Part shown: in pieces, positions 17,864 through 25,712 of the stretch
Numbering within the stretch: the first letter of the stretch is position 1
Layout: each line of letters starts with the position of its first letter
Assembly (NCBI GenBank): GCA_963790775.1
Contig: CAWBPR010000009.1
Location: 8,839 to 72,838 of the forward strand
Direction of reading: 5' to 3'
Source: JASJBU01 sp963790775
GTDB lineage: Bacteria > Pseudomonadota > Gammaproteobacteria > Chromatiales > Chromatiaceae
DNA: 64,000 nt
Notes under the pieces: generated by a model
The model's input: the letters and a program-made list of their open reading frames with translations, nothing else
Told to the model about the DNA's origin: nothing
The model's database searches: none
Position numbers and translations under genes: made by a program

Positions 17864-17910
17864 TTTTAGCCCAGTTCTACCTGCTGGTTTGGGTTGCTTA
17901 TTACTTTTAA
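17848..17910 (+). CDS. 20-codon hydrophobic open frame, possibly a DUF2878 remnant
   Basis: A tiny frame reading MARWLILAQFYLLVWVAYYF then stop, starting inside the end of the NTF2 gene after an AGGGGAGAG purine run. In related clusters a membrane protein (DUF2878) often follows the NTF2 gene, and this could be its surviving N-terminus cut off by the convergent photolyase. It is too short to be sure. Confidence 0.25.
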   Translation: MARWLILAQFYLLVWVAYYF

Positions 17911-17943
17911 GATCGCTGACAAATCAACGCTTGGCACAGGGTA

Positions 17944-19343
17944 TCAATGATCATGACTGAAACGCTTGCCTGAACTCGCGGAATCGACTGAATCGTTTCC
18001 CAGTTTTTCAGCGCTCGCCGCCGTCTTCAGTTGTTCGGGCCTAGCCTCCCAGGGGGCGTGCAGTTGGGCGTCCGGTAAGCCGGCGAGTTCTGGCAGCCAT
18101 TTTCTCAGGTACCGTCCCTTCGCATCGAAGCACTCGCTCTGCCGCACCGGATTGAAGATGCGGAAGAATGGCGACGCATCTGCTCCGCAACCGGCGGTCC
18201 ATTGCCAGCCCAGGGTATCCCAGAACCAACGGGCGCCCTCCTGCCATTCAATGCCCAGGTTCTTGGTCAGGAAAGACGCCACGATCATGCGCACCCGGTT
18301 GTGCATCCAGCCAGTACGCAGAGTTCCCGCATGCCTGCATCGACGATGGGAATACCGGTGTTGCCCTGCTGCCATGCTGTAAGATGTTGCGTGCTCTGAT
18401 CCCCCTGTCGCCAGGGGAAATGGTGAAAACGCGGGTCGAGGGGTTGCTCGCTGGTGTGGGGATAGTGGTAGAGCAGATGCTGGGCGAACTCCCGCCAGCC
18501 GAGTTCGCGCAGATAGACTGCTGGTCCTGAGTCTGCCTTCGGGGTCAGTTCCACTTCGGTGCGGGCCTGCATGCCATGCAGGACCTGCTGGGGCCCGATC
18601 TCCCCGAAGTGCAGGTGTGGTGAGAGACTCGATGTACCGGTAATGCCGGGCAGATCGCGGCCTGTTGCATACTCAGTGATTGCGTCTTTGAGGAAGCGGG
18701 AGAGGCGCAGCAGGGCACCTGACTCTCCGGGCTGCCAGTGCTCGCTGAGGCCGTTATACCACGAGATGCTCGGCTTGAGTCCGAGTTGGTCTAGTGAAAG
18801 CGTTTCGACCGACTCGGGTAAGGGGGGCAGTGCCTGTGGCGCGGGTGAGGGGGGCGCTTTCGGCATCCCCGCCTTGAGGCAGGTCCTCCAGAAGGCGCTG
18901 AACACTCGGTAGGGTGTCTGCTGGGCGGTTTGGATCTGCCAGGGTTCGAACAGCAGGCCGGCATTGCAGTTCTGGCAATGGACGCCATTTTCCTGCAGGG
19001 AGGCCTTTATCTGAGTGTCCCGCGCGCGGGTGCTTGGATCGTAGAGCCGGTTCCAGGACACATGCGTCACCTGATGTTGCTCGATCAGGGCTTGCAGTGT
19101 TTCCAGGCTCGGGCCTTGGCGGACGATCAATCTCGAACCAAGCCTCTGTAATGACTGGTCCAGTTGTCTGAGATTCCGGTCCAGCCACCAACGGCTGGCC
19201 GCACCCGGCTGCCAGGGCGACTCCTCGTCGGCTGCGTCGATGTATACCGGCAGCAGTCGGGAGCAGTTGGCCAAGGCTGCCTGCAGCGCAGGGTTGTCAG
19301 TCAGACGCAGATCGCGCCTGAACCAGAGGAGGGCCGTGATCAC
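17944..19343 (-). pseudogene. deoxyribodipyrimidine photolyase/cryptochrome, frameshifted and internally deleted
   Basis: The N-terminal part from 19343 carries LLWFRRDLRLTDNPAL (antenna-binding domain), FRTDL-type architecture, SSLSPHLHFGEIGP and LRELGWREFAQHLLYHYP of the FAD domain, then shifts frame near 18316 within MREL. It resumes as TGWMHNRVRMIVASFLTKNL, GARWFWDTL, GWQW and CGADASPFFRIFNP. About ten residues (the DADLANN segment that touches FAD) are missing between WFWDTL and GWQW, an in-frame deletion near 18212. Its start overlaps the stop of the MerR-type gene, so it was the second gene of that operon. Function must be lost. Confidence 0.9.
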
Positions 19344-20287
19344 GCCGCAGTGGTTTGCAATCGATCGTCGATTTGCATGACCGCGCTGGCGATGTCGCTC
19401 ACCAGGGGTATGAGGCCGGTTTGTCTCAGATCATCCGCATGACTCTGGGCAAAGCCGCCACCGATGAATACTGGCTGGCGGATCTTCTGTGTCATGGCGG
19501 GCAGGTGGGTGCCCAGCAGGGCTGCGGGTGGTGCGATACTGCCAAACAGCACCAAGGCTTCGCATAGGGAACGTTCCATGGTCAGGGGCAGGGACTCCAG
19601 GGGCATGTTGGGTCCGAGCAGCACGATCCGGTAACCCCGGGTGAGGGCCGCCAGACTGAACAATAAAAGCTCCACTTCACTGAATTCCCCGGGCAGACAG
19701 GCGGCCAGTACGCGACGACCCCGAGCCTGGCTCGTCATGTGATGAAAACGAGCCCCCAGTTTGTTACGTAGATAGGTATGAAAAAAATGCGTTTCAGGAT
19801 CTGAAAAGGGCTGTCGCGCCTTTCGCTGGCGCAGTTCATGCAATAGTGGCAGCAACAGCAGGCGTGTCACCAACTCTACCGGGTAGAGCGAAAGGCAGTC
19901 GTTATAACTGCTGTCCAGCGCCGCATCATCGAACTGGGCAATCGCCTGCAGCATGCGGGATCTATATTCTTCCCAGGGGTCGATGGCTGTGCTAGCTATG
20001 TCTGGCTCATCATTGGTGGACTGCTTCTCATCCGTTAGCATCCTTTTTACCTGGCCAATGGAGATGCCCTGATCAACCAAGGAAAGAATACGCCGTATTA
20101 ATTGGACGTGTTCATCGGTATAGAGTCTATGACCCTTGGGGGTGCGCTCTGGTTTTATCAATCCGTAGCGTCGTTCCCATGCCCGCAGTGTGACCGGATT
20201 GATTCCAGTTAGCTCAGAGATCTTTCTGATGGGATAATAGACCTTCTGTGAAGTGTGCGAGGCTATCGTATTGAGTGCAGATTCCAT
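19340..20287 (-). CDS. MerR-family regulator of the LitR/CarH type (class II-like)
   Basis: 315 aa. Residues about 18-86 are a MerR winged helix: YPIRKISELTGINPVTLRAWERRYGLIKPERT, GHRLYTDEHV. Residues about 105-310 resemble the B12-binding region of CarH/LitR, but the cobalamin-ligating E-x-H is replaced (LPGEFSEVELLLF), so coenzyme B12 is unlikely to be the chromophore. This fits class II LitR proteins, which in P. putida work with a separate short LOV protein. It is intact, heads the operon with the dead photolyase, and has TGTACA boxes in its own promoter, suggesting autoregulation. Confidence 0.85.
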   Translation of the reverse strand: MESALNTIASHTSQKVYYPIRKISELTGINPVTLRAWERRYGLIKPERTPKGHRLYTDEHVQLIRRILSLVDQGISIGQVKRMLTDEKQSTNDEPDIASTAIDPWEEYRSRMLQAIAQFDDAALDSSYNDCLSLYPVELVTRLLLLPLLHELRQRKARQPFSDPETHFFHTYLRNKLGARFHHMTSQARGRRVLAACLPGEFSEVELLLFSLAALTRGYRIVLLGPNMPLESLPLTMERSLCEALVLFGSIAPPAALLGTHLPAMTQKIRQPVFIGGGFAQSHADDLRQTGLIPLVSDIASAVMQIDDRLQTTAA

Positions 20288-20345
20288 GTTTGTACCGGCT
20301 ACATTTAAAAAACTTGTACATAAATGTACAACATTATTGCTATAG
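20288..20345 (-). promoter_or_regulatory. probable autoregulatory operator of the MerR/LitR gene
   Basis: TGTACC at 20291 and two TGTACA hexamers at 20315 and 20325, separated by only four bases, lie within 45 bases upstream of the start codon. The box density is the highest in the window. Confidence 0.5.
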
Positions 20346-20656
20346 CTGCTAGTGCAAGGTTTTCATTTAGCATGTTGTCCTGCCCGATAATTCGTATTGC
20401 TCGGTATCTATGATGTTTGCTACGGGTGGTGCAATCCGCAATCCTCGGTAATTATCTCTGCAGGAGTGGATTCGGAACCGTGAACTTATTTTTTCTGCAC
20501 TATTAACTTCTTATCAACTTTACATCGGTCTCGGCTTTCACCACCATTCGAGATTATTGCATCGAGGCATCCGCTCACGATGCGTCGCTACCTAACACCA
20601 TTAAGGTCCCGCTGACGAAAATACTCGTATTAAACGGCTCGAACGGCTATGACAGG
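20346..20656. other. gap with no recognised gene
   Basis: About 310 bases between the regulator promoter and the GNAT fragment. I see no open frame with family similarity and no clear structural element. Confidence 0.4.
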
Positions 20657-20943
20657 TCATGGCGGATGATGGTGTTGGATGTCTTGGCCCCTTCGATAAC
20701 CGGTGGGGTGAGATTTATGGTTCGGAGGAAGTTGCTGGGCGATGCCATGGTCCTGGTACCACTCGTCGGCTAGCTTGCAATATGTAGCATGGGTAAGGGG
20801 GTAAGATGGCAGGCGCTTGCGCAGGGTCTTCGACAGCCTATCCGCTACTATTTCACCACTGGAAACTGTCACAAACCCGGTGATATGGTTGCCTGGGACG
20901 GCGACATAGGTAGTTCCTATGTGGTGACGGAACTGACGCAAGT
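20657..20943 (-). pseudogene. GNAT acetyltransferase fragment, second copy
   Basis: On the minus strand the reading FRHHIGTTYVAV, HITGFVTVSSGEIVADRLSKTLRKRLPSYPL matches the GNAT toxin-like pseudogene at 44 kb. Bases 20801-20935 and 44146-44280 are about 85% identical by eye, with weaker similarity continuing to about 20700 (DEWYQDHGIAQ against DERYQGHGIGR, the acetyl-CoA loop). The upstream half of the gene is missing where the reverse transcriptase remnant begins at about 20944. Only the C-terminal half survives, and it is degenerate. Confidence 0.75.
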
Positions 20944-22030
20944 TAGCGGATGAGCAGTTTGTGAGCCTGCTCGCCAGACTCCTGAAAGCAGGAGTCATAG
21001 TGAACGGAGAGTTCGAAAAGACGACCAAAAGTTGTCTGCAAGGTTCACCGCCTTCCCCGATACCCTCCAACATCGTCTTGAATGAACTGGACCGCAAACT
21101 GGAGGAGTGGAACCTGGGGCACTGTTGTTGGGCGGATGACTTCGTAATCGTCGTGAGATCGGAGTGAGCCGCTCAACGGGTAATGCAGGGAACGATAGCG
21201 TACATGGAGGAAGAACTCGGGCTGATCGTGAATCAGGAAAAGAGCCGGGTTGCCCCGATTAAGAAGATTACTTTTCTGAGGTTTCAAATTCTTGGAGGCA
21301 AGATCCGGGTCAGCAACCAGGTACGAATCCGGTTTAAGGATCGAATTCGGGAACTGACGCCCAGGAACAATCCGCTATCGATGGTCCAAGTGCTGAACAA
21401 ATACTTGCGAGGCTGGGTTGGGTACTTTGGAATTCAGGAGTTCAAATACCTGTTCCGTGATCTCGATGCCTGGATTCGATGCCGGTTGAGGTCAATGCAG
21501 TTGAAGAAATGGAAGAAGCCCGAGAAATTCCAGCGGATCATGATCCTAGCATCCTCAGTTGGATGGGGTAGAGGGTACGTTTGTGGTGGTGAAGTTCAAG
21601 GGTCACTCCTGCACGTCCTGTGCTTGCGACACTTGTATATCCGTATACATCGCACAATGACGCGGAATAGCTATTCTATTCCAAGTTGTAACGTACCCCA
21701 CAGGGATGTGGGAAATGCCGGTTCCGTCAGGAACATGAACCGGCCAGACATGCGCCGCCACAAGCGTGCAATCTACCCTATAGCGTGACCCACTCAGTGG
21801 GTGAAGGCGTTTATCGAACAAAACAAACAGAATTTCAACTTTTTAACAGTAGAATAGAGGGGTTAACTGAGGAATCTAGGATGATTAAGGCGGGTTTTGA
21901 AGCGAAAGAAGCGCATCGAGTCTGGGTCAAGATGTACCGATGGCAATCGGTGATGAGACGGCCGGTGTGGTTTGTGATGAACCTGAAATGGTTCAGGGTG
22001 CGTGGTTTAGTGTTCCTACATAATTATTAA
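20944..22030 (+). pseudogene. group II intron reverse transcriptase/maturase remnant
   Basis: The N-terminus is missing. The frame starts with LARLLKAGVIVNGEF, SPPSPIPSNIVLNELDRKLE and the catalytic ADD box as CCWADDFVIVV, then meets TGA at 21165-21167 where family members read SER-AAQRVM. It continues MEEELGLIVNQEKSRV, LNKYLRGWVGYFGI and LRSMQLKKWKKPEKFQRIM. A 336-bp element (21545-21880) interrupts it. The C-terminus KAGFEAKEAHRVWVKMYRWQ and NLKWFRVRGLVFLHNY follows to 22030. Removing the element and one target copy gives QRIMIKAGFEA in frame. No intron domain V was seen downstream. Confidence 0.9.
21545..21880. mobile_element. 336-bp MITE-like element with 5-bp target duplication
   Basis: Ends CCTAGCATCCTCAGTT on the left and, reading inward from the right, CCTAGATTCCTCAGTT. 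Direct repeats ATGAT flank it at 21540-21544 and 21881-21885. It has no transposase frame but several internal hairpins (TGTATA-TATACA near 21635, CCCACAG..TGTGGG near 21700, CCCACTCAGTGGG near 21789). Terminal CCTAG and AT-rich 5-bp duplications resemble IS1380-family elements such as ISEcp1, so it is probably a non-autonomous derivative. It shares a core with the element at 22924. Confidence 0.85.
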
Positions 22031-22419
22031 ACACCACTCAGTGCGCCTTGACCTGAAAAAATGGCCGCCGTCGATGGCTATCTACAGAGTGTTAATAGGC
22101 TCTAAGAAACACCGTGTTCGAAAACAGATCAACTTGGATTACACCATTAGGATAACATTGCATACTCCTTTTGTTGAGTTGTGTCAAGAGCGGAAACTAC
22201 TTGCAACATACTGTCGGTAATGAGAAACAGCCGGGTAATATTTTCCGTATAGGCTCTCTTCCGTGGAAAGAGCGATTAGGCATTTTTCTACGACACAACA
22301 CATAAGCATCAGTATTACAGAATGCTTGAATGGTGGATCGGCGGCGTCATGTGAGTTATACATCGAAGCGTCATCAACCGCCAATCCCTTAATACGACAA
22401 AGTTGGAAGGAGATATCCT
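22031..22419. other. gap after the reverse transcriptase remnant
   Basis: About 390 bases with short frames only. I looked for group II intron domain V/VI and saw none. The last part should hold the promoter of the secreted protein gene at 22420. Confidence 0.4.
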
Positions 22420-22776
22420 ATGTATAAATCTACCCTGACCCTATTATTCGGCCTGAGCCTGGTAACTGTGGGCGCTATGGCCAATGACATCGACTTCATC
22501 GACGAGAAGACCATCGACGTTATCAGCAATGAACAGGACGCTGCGGAAGTCGACATCCCGACAATATCATTGGAGACGGAGCCCGCCTCCGAACCTTTGG
22601 CGGATGCCACTGAGCAACGTAACGAGGCTCAGGAACGCAGCACCGATGCACAGACCGATCTGGAACAGGCGGTGGCCGAGATGCGTGAAATACGCAACGA
22701 AAATGTCGAAGAGCGTTGTAATGACCTGCGCGAAGAGACGAAACGCGAGTTGGTCATGCATGAAGAGATGCAGTAA
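22420..22776 (+). CDS. small secreted coiled-coil protein
   Basis: 118 aa with a clear ribosome-binding site (AAGGAG, 9 bases before ATG) and a signal peptide (MYKSTLTLLFGLSLVTVGAMA-ND). The mature part is very acidic (DIDFIDEKTIDVISNEQDAAEVD) followed by a charged heptad-like helix (ATEQRNEAQERSTDAQTDLEQAVAEMREIRNENVEER) with one Cys. No family is recognised. Probably a periplasmic helical protein. Confidence 0.7.
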   Translation: MYKSTLTLLFGLSLVTVGAMANDIDFIDEKTIDVISNEQDAAEVDIPTISLETEPASEPLADATEQRNEAQERSTDAQTDLEQAVAEMREIRNENVEERCNDLREETKRELVMHEEMQ

Positions 22777-22797
22777 ATCTAGTTCAGCGTGAACCCC

Positions 22798-22823
22798 GGC
22801 CTCCTCTGGTACAAGGGGAGGCC
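22798..22823 (+). terminator. hairpin after the secreted coiled-coil gene
   Basis: GGCCTCC (22798-22804) pairs with GGAGGCC (22817-22823) 21 bases after the stop. It has no strong T tract. Confidence 0.45.
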
Positions 22824-22923
22824 GCATCTGTCCCGATGCAACGCCCTGGGCAAGCAGAAATAGTTTATCTATCAGATCCTGTGGTTCTGCAGTTTTCGCC
22901 AGTGCAAAGGGACATCACATAAT

Positions 22924-23160
22924 CCTAATATCCTCAGTTGGCTGCTATGTACTACGCATACTATGTTGCAAATAGATGCATTATAAGCACAGAAAGGTTT
23001 CACCTATTGGATGAACAACGCTATACCAAGGATCGCACGCTTGTGGCGGCGCATGGCCGCGTTACAATGCCTGGCAATAGAACAACTCTATCGCTTCGTC
23101 GTGCCTTGCTCGGCACCACCACATACACACCCATCATGGTGTGCGACTGTGGTTTCTAGG
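22924..23160. mobile_element. 237-bp MITE-like element related to the one at 21545
   Basis: Left end CCTAATATCCTCAGTTGG and, inward from the right, CCTAGAAACCACAGTCGC. Flanks ATAAT and ATTAT differ at one base, so the target duplication is imperfect or old. A stretch in its middle (GCACGCTTGTGGCGGCGCAT near 23036) occurs in inverse orientation in the 21545 element near 21760, tying the two into one family with different internal lengths. No coding capacity. Confidence 0.7.
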
Positions 23161-23179
23161 ATTATCCAAAGTGACAAAG

Positions 23180-23216
23180 CGGATGTTGAGGGGGCAAACC
23201 GGTGTCTCAACATCCG
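23180..23216. terminator. 11-bp stem-loop between the MITE and the TPR gene
   Basis: CGGATGTTGAG (23180-23190) pairs with CTCAACATCCG (23206-23216), followed by TTTC. It may be the displaced terminator of the gene at 22420, now separated from it by the MITE, or a leader structure of the gene at 23263. Confidence 0.4.
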
Positions 23217-23262
23217 TTTCGATTCGTCACCATAGGACTTCGATCTTGAGGGCTCGCGACGC

Positions 23263-24570
23263 ATGAAACAACTTATTAGAATCCTCTTGCTGCTGTATGC
23301 GGTATCAGGCATGGCCCAGACCGTCGAGGAACCCGACGACAGCTTCAGGCTGGGACTGCAAGCCTTTCGTGGTGGTGACTATCAAACCGCTCTCCACCTC
23401 TTTGAACGGGCCAGGCGACAGGGCCTGAATCGGCCGGCCCTGGATTACAATCTGGGAGTGAGTTACTACAAGCTGAAGGATTACCCACAGTCGCGCAGCG
23501 CCTTCCTCCGCGCAACCGAACACGCCAGCACTGCTCCCCTGGCATTATACAACCTTGGACTGGTTGACCTGCGTCTCGGCGATAAACAGGCGGCGTCGAA
23601 TTGGTTCCGCGAGGTCCGCCGTATCGCACAGGATGAACGCCTGCAGGGACTCGCCGAGCGCATGCTGGCGAAACTGGAGGATCGGCCGCTACCGGCGGAG
23701 TCAGAAGCAGACCAGACCTGGTGGTTGACCAGTGTGAGCCTGAATGCCGGCTATGACGACAACCTGATCGACCCCAGTGACCAATCGGGCAGTGAGGAAG
23801 GCGATGTATTCTACGAACTCTTCGCCCTTGCCTCCGGTACGCTTACGGGGACCGATCACGACGGCATCCGCCTGGATCTCAGTCTGTTCGCCAACCGCCA
23901 TCAGGAGATCGATGCTTACGACATGAATGTTTTGCGCGGCGGCCTGAGCGGCGTCAAACCGCTTGGATTATGGCAAGGCCGGATGGGGATCGAGCTGGAA
24001 CGCAGCACATTGGGCGACGAGGATTACCTTGCAGGTACCCACCTCTTGGTCTCGACCGAGCGTATTTTCGACGACAAGCGCTTGAGATTGCGCTATCGCG
24101 CCACTCGCTTCACCGCCCTGGAGGAGCGCTATAACCCGCTTGAAGGTCAACGTTACCAGATCGATGCGGACCTGCGTCGCAAGATCGACCGTCAGCGGTA
24201 TTGGCGCATCGCCTATCAACTTGAACTCAACGAACGCGAGGACCTGGCTGGCTCCACCACTTTCACCAGTTATTCCCCCACCCGTCACAACCTGCGTCTG
24301 AGTGGAGAAATCCCGCTGTCCCCGGCATGGACCCTGGGCGGCGATCTACGCTACCGGGTCAGCCGCTACAACGATGACAACCGTTCCAATGACGGGGGCA
24401 CTGAGCGACGTGAGGACCTGCAACTACAGGCCGGCCTCAAGTTGCGCTATGAATTGACCAGAAACTGGGAGGCCCTGTTCGAATACAACTACACCAATAA
24501 CGACTCCAGCATCGACAGCTATGACTATGACCGCAATCTCTATCTGTTCGGCATCAGCGCTCTGTTTTGA
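23263..24570 (+). CDS. TPR-containing outer-membrane beta-barrel protein
   Basis: 435 aa with a signal peptide (MKQLIRILLLLYAVSGMAQ). Residues about 25-140 hold TPR repeats (SFRLGLQAFRGGDYQTALHLFERARRQG, ALDYNLGVSYYKLKDYPQSRSAFLRA, ALYNLGLVDLRLGDKQAASNWFREV). From about 150 on the sequence alternates as in a beta-barrel (VSLNAGYDDNLIDPSD, DLQLQAGLKLRYELTRNWEALFEYNYTNND) and ends ISALF with a terminal aromatic. TPR plus barrel suggests a surface export or assembly protein; the cargo is unknown. Confidence 0.75.
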   Translation: MKQLIRILLLLYAVSGMAQTVEEPDDSFRLGLQAFRGGDYQTALHLFERARRQGLNRPALDYNLGVSYYKLKDYPQSRSAFLRATEHASTAPLALYNLGLVDLRLGDKQAASNWFREVRRIAQDERLQGLAERMLAKLEDRPLPAESEADQTWWLTSVSLNAGYDDNLIDPSDQSGSEEGDVFYELFALASGTLTGTDHDGIRLDLSLFANRHQEIDAYDMNVLRGGLSGVKPLGLWQGRMGIELERSTLGDEDYLAGTHLLVSTERIFDDKRLRLRYRATRFTALEERYNPLEGQRYQIDADLRRKIDRQRYWRIAYQLELNEREDLAGSTTFTSYSPTRHNLRLSGEIPLSPAWTLGGDLRYRVSRYNDDNRSNDGGTERREDLQLQAGLKLRYELTRNWEALFEYNYTNNDSSIDSYDYDRNLYLFGISALF

Positions 24571-24758
24571 GCCCTCTCTATCACGGCCTGATTGGAGATG
24601 GCGGACATCGTCGACAATTCAGCGGGTATCAACAAGCATCTCATACGGCCGGGAGTATGAGCAACGGGGGATGATCAGAATCACCTTTTACTCCATGCAA
24701 TCGGATAAATCCGGTGTGATATCCGGGTTATATGGTCGAGTCGCGTCGCTTGCCGGCA

Positions 24759-25406
24759 TCATAGGACGTTATTGTTGTTAACCGCCCAGACAGCGGCTTC
24801 CACCCGGGTCTTGAGTCCGAGCTTCTTCAACAGATGTTTGACATGGACCTTGACGTGGCCTCGGTGATTTTGAGTTGACGCGCAATCACCTTGTTGCTTT
24901 CGCCTTCCCGCAGATGCAGCAGAACTTTCCGCTCTCGTTCGGTGAGTTTCGTCACGGCGCCCTGCTGTCCTCTCTGCCTGCAGCGCCCGGGCCAGGCATT
25001 GGGTGATACTGGGTGACATTACGACCCTTCCCTCCGCTACTTCGCGAAAGTTCGTCAGGAGTTCCTCCTGATCCATATCCTTGAGCAGGTAGCCGACGGC
25101 CCTATTGCGCAGCGCCGACACCACATCTTCCTCGGCATTGGAGACGGTGAGGATGATCACCCGGGCGTCCGGTTCCAGCTTTTTCAGCGCAACCAGTGTA
25201 TCGATCCCATTCATGCCGGGCATATTCAGGTCCAGCAGCACCAGGTCGGGTTTCAGTGCGCTGACCAGGTTCAGGCCGTCTTCGCCGTTGTCCGCTTCAC
25301 CAATTATTTCCACCTCTGGACACAGGTCCGACAGTTGCTGCAGTCCTTTACGTATCAGGGGGTGATCATCTATCACGACAACCCGTTGTGTGGTGATACT
25401 GTTCAT
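24759..25406 (-). pseudogene. NarL/FixJ-type response regulator with a garbled DNA-binding domain
   Basis: Residues 1-125 are a normal receiver: VVVIDDHPLIRKGL, phospho-acceptor Asp in LVLLDLNMPG, and the Lys of GYLLKDMD. From about residue 150 the open frame gives a nonsense RTAGRRDETHRTRAESS-type stretch, but the next frame reads VTKLTERERKVLLHLREGESNKVIARQLKITEA, a proper LuxR helix-turn-helix. The original frame returns as VKVHVKHLLKKLGLK. Two compensating indels near 24965 and 24857 therefore scramble about 36 residues of the HTH. The protein could be phosphorylated but probably not bind DNA. Confidence 0.8.
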
Positions 25407-25712
25407 GACGAGATATTTTCCTTGAAAATCGGTTGATTGAGTGACGCGCTTTTGGATCTGAAGCGCAGGCTTATCCGAGTTCCGCCTTGCGTACGGTTGG
25501 CGATGGTCAGTTCGGCGTTGAGCGAGTTAGCGAGTTAGCGAGTTAGCGCGTTCGTGCATGATTGCCAAGCCGTAATGGTTCGCGTTCGGCCTTGCTGGGA
25601 ATGCCTATGCCATTGTCATCCACGCTGAGCAGGATATTGTCGTCGTCGAGTGAATGAATGTCGAGTCGCAGCCTCACTGGCATTCGAGTGCTGCAGGACA
25701 TTGGCCAGGGCC
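25403..25712 (-). pseudogene. NarX/UhpB-type histidine kinase, C-terminal remnant
   Basis: Pieces of the ATPase domain can be read on the minus strand in shifting frames: LANVLQHSNASEA (N box), NILLSVDDNGIGIPSKAE (G1 box), HYGLAIMHERANSL and GGTRISLRF. The stop overlaps the response-regulator start (ATGA), so this was the cognate kinase of that regulator. Upstream of about 25712 it is cut off by the Tn3-family remnant. Several frameshifts are visible, one caused by an octamer expansion. Confidence 0.75.
25522..25545. repeat. three tandem copies of GCGAGTTA
   Basis: Three perfect 8-bp copies inside the kinase remnant. The related protein motif (ERANSLNAEL) needs only one copy; the two extra copies add 16 bases and shift the frame, as expected from replication slippage. 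Confidence 0.8.

Noticed and set aside
22031..22419. group II intron domain V/VI after the reverse transcriptase remnant
   Set aside because: No domain-V-like hairpin with the conserved AGC triad was found.
24571..24758. possible short gene between the TPR-barrel protein and the response regulator
   Set aside because: No ribosome-binding site or conserved motif; it is the spacer of convergent genes.
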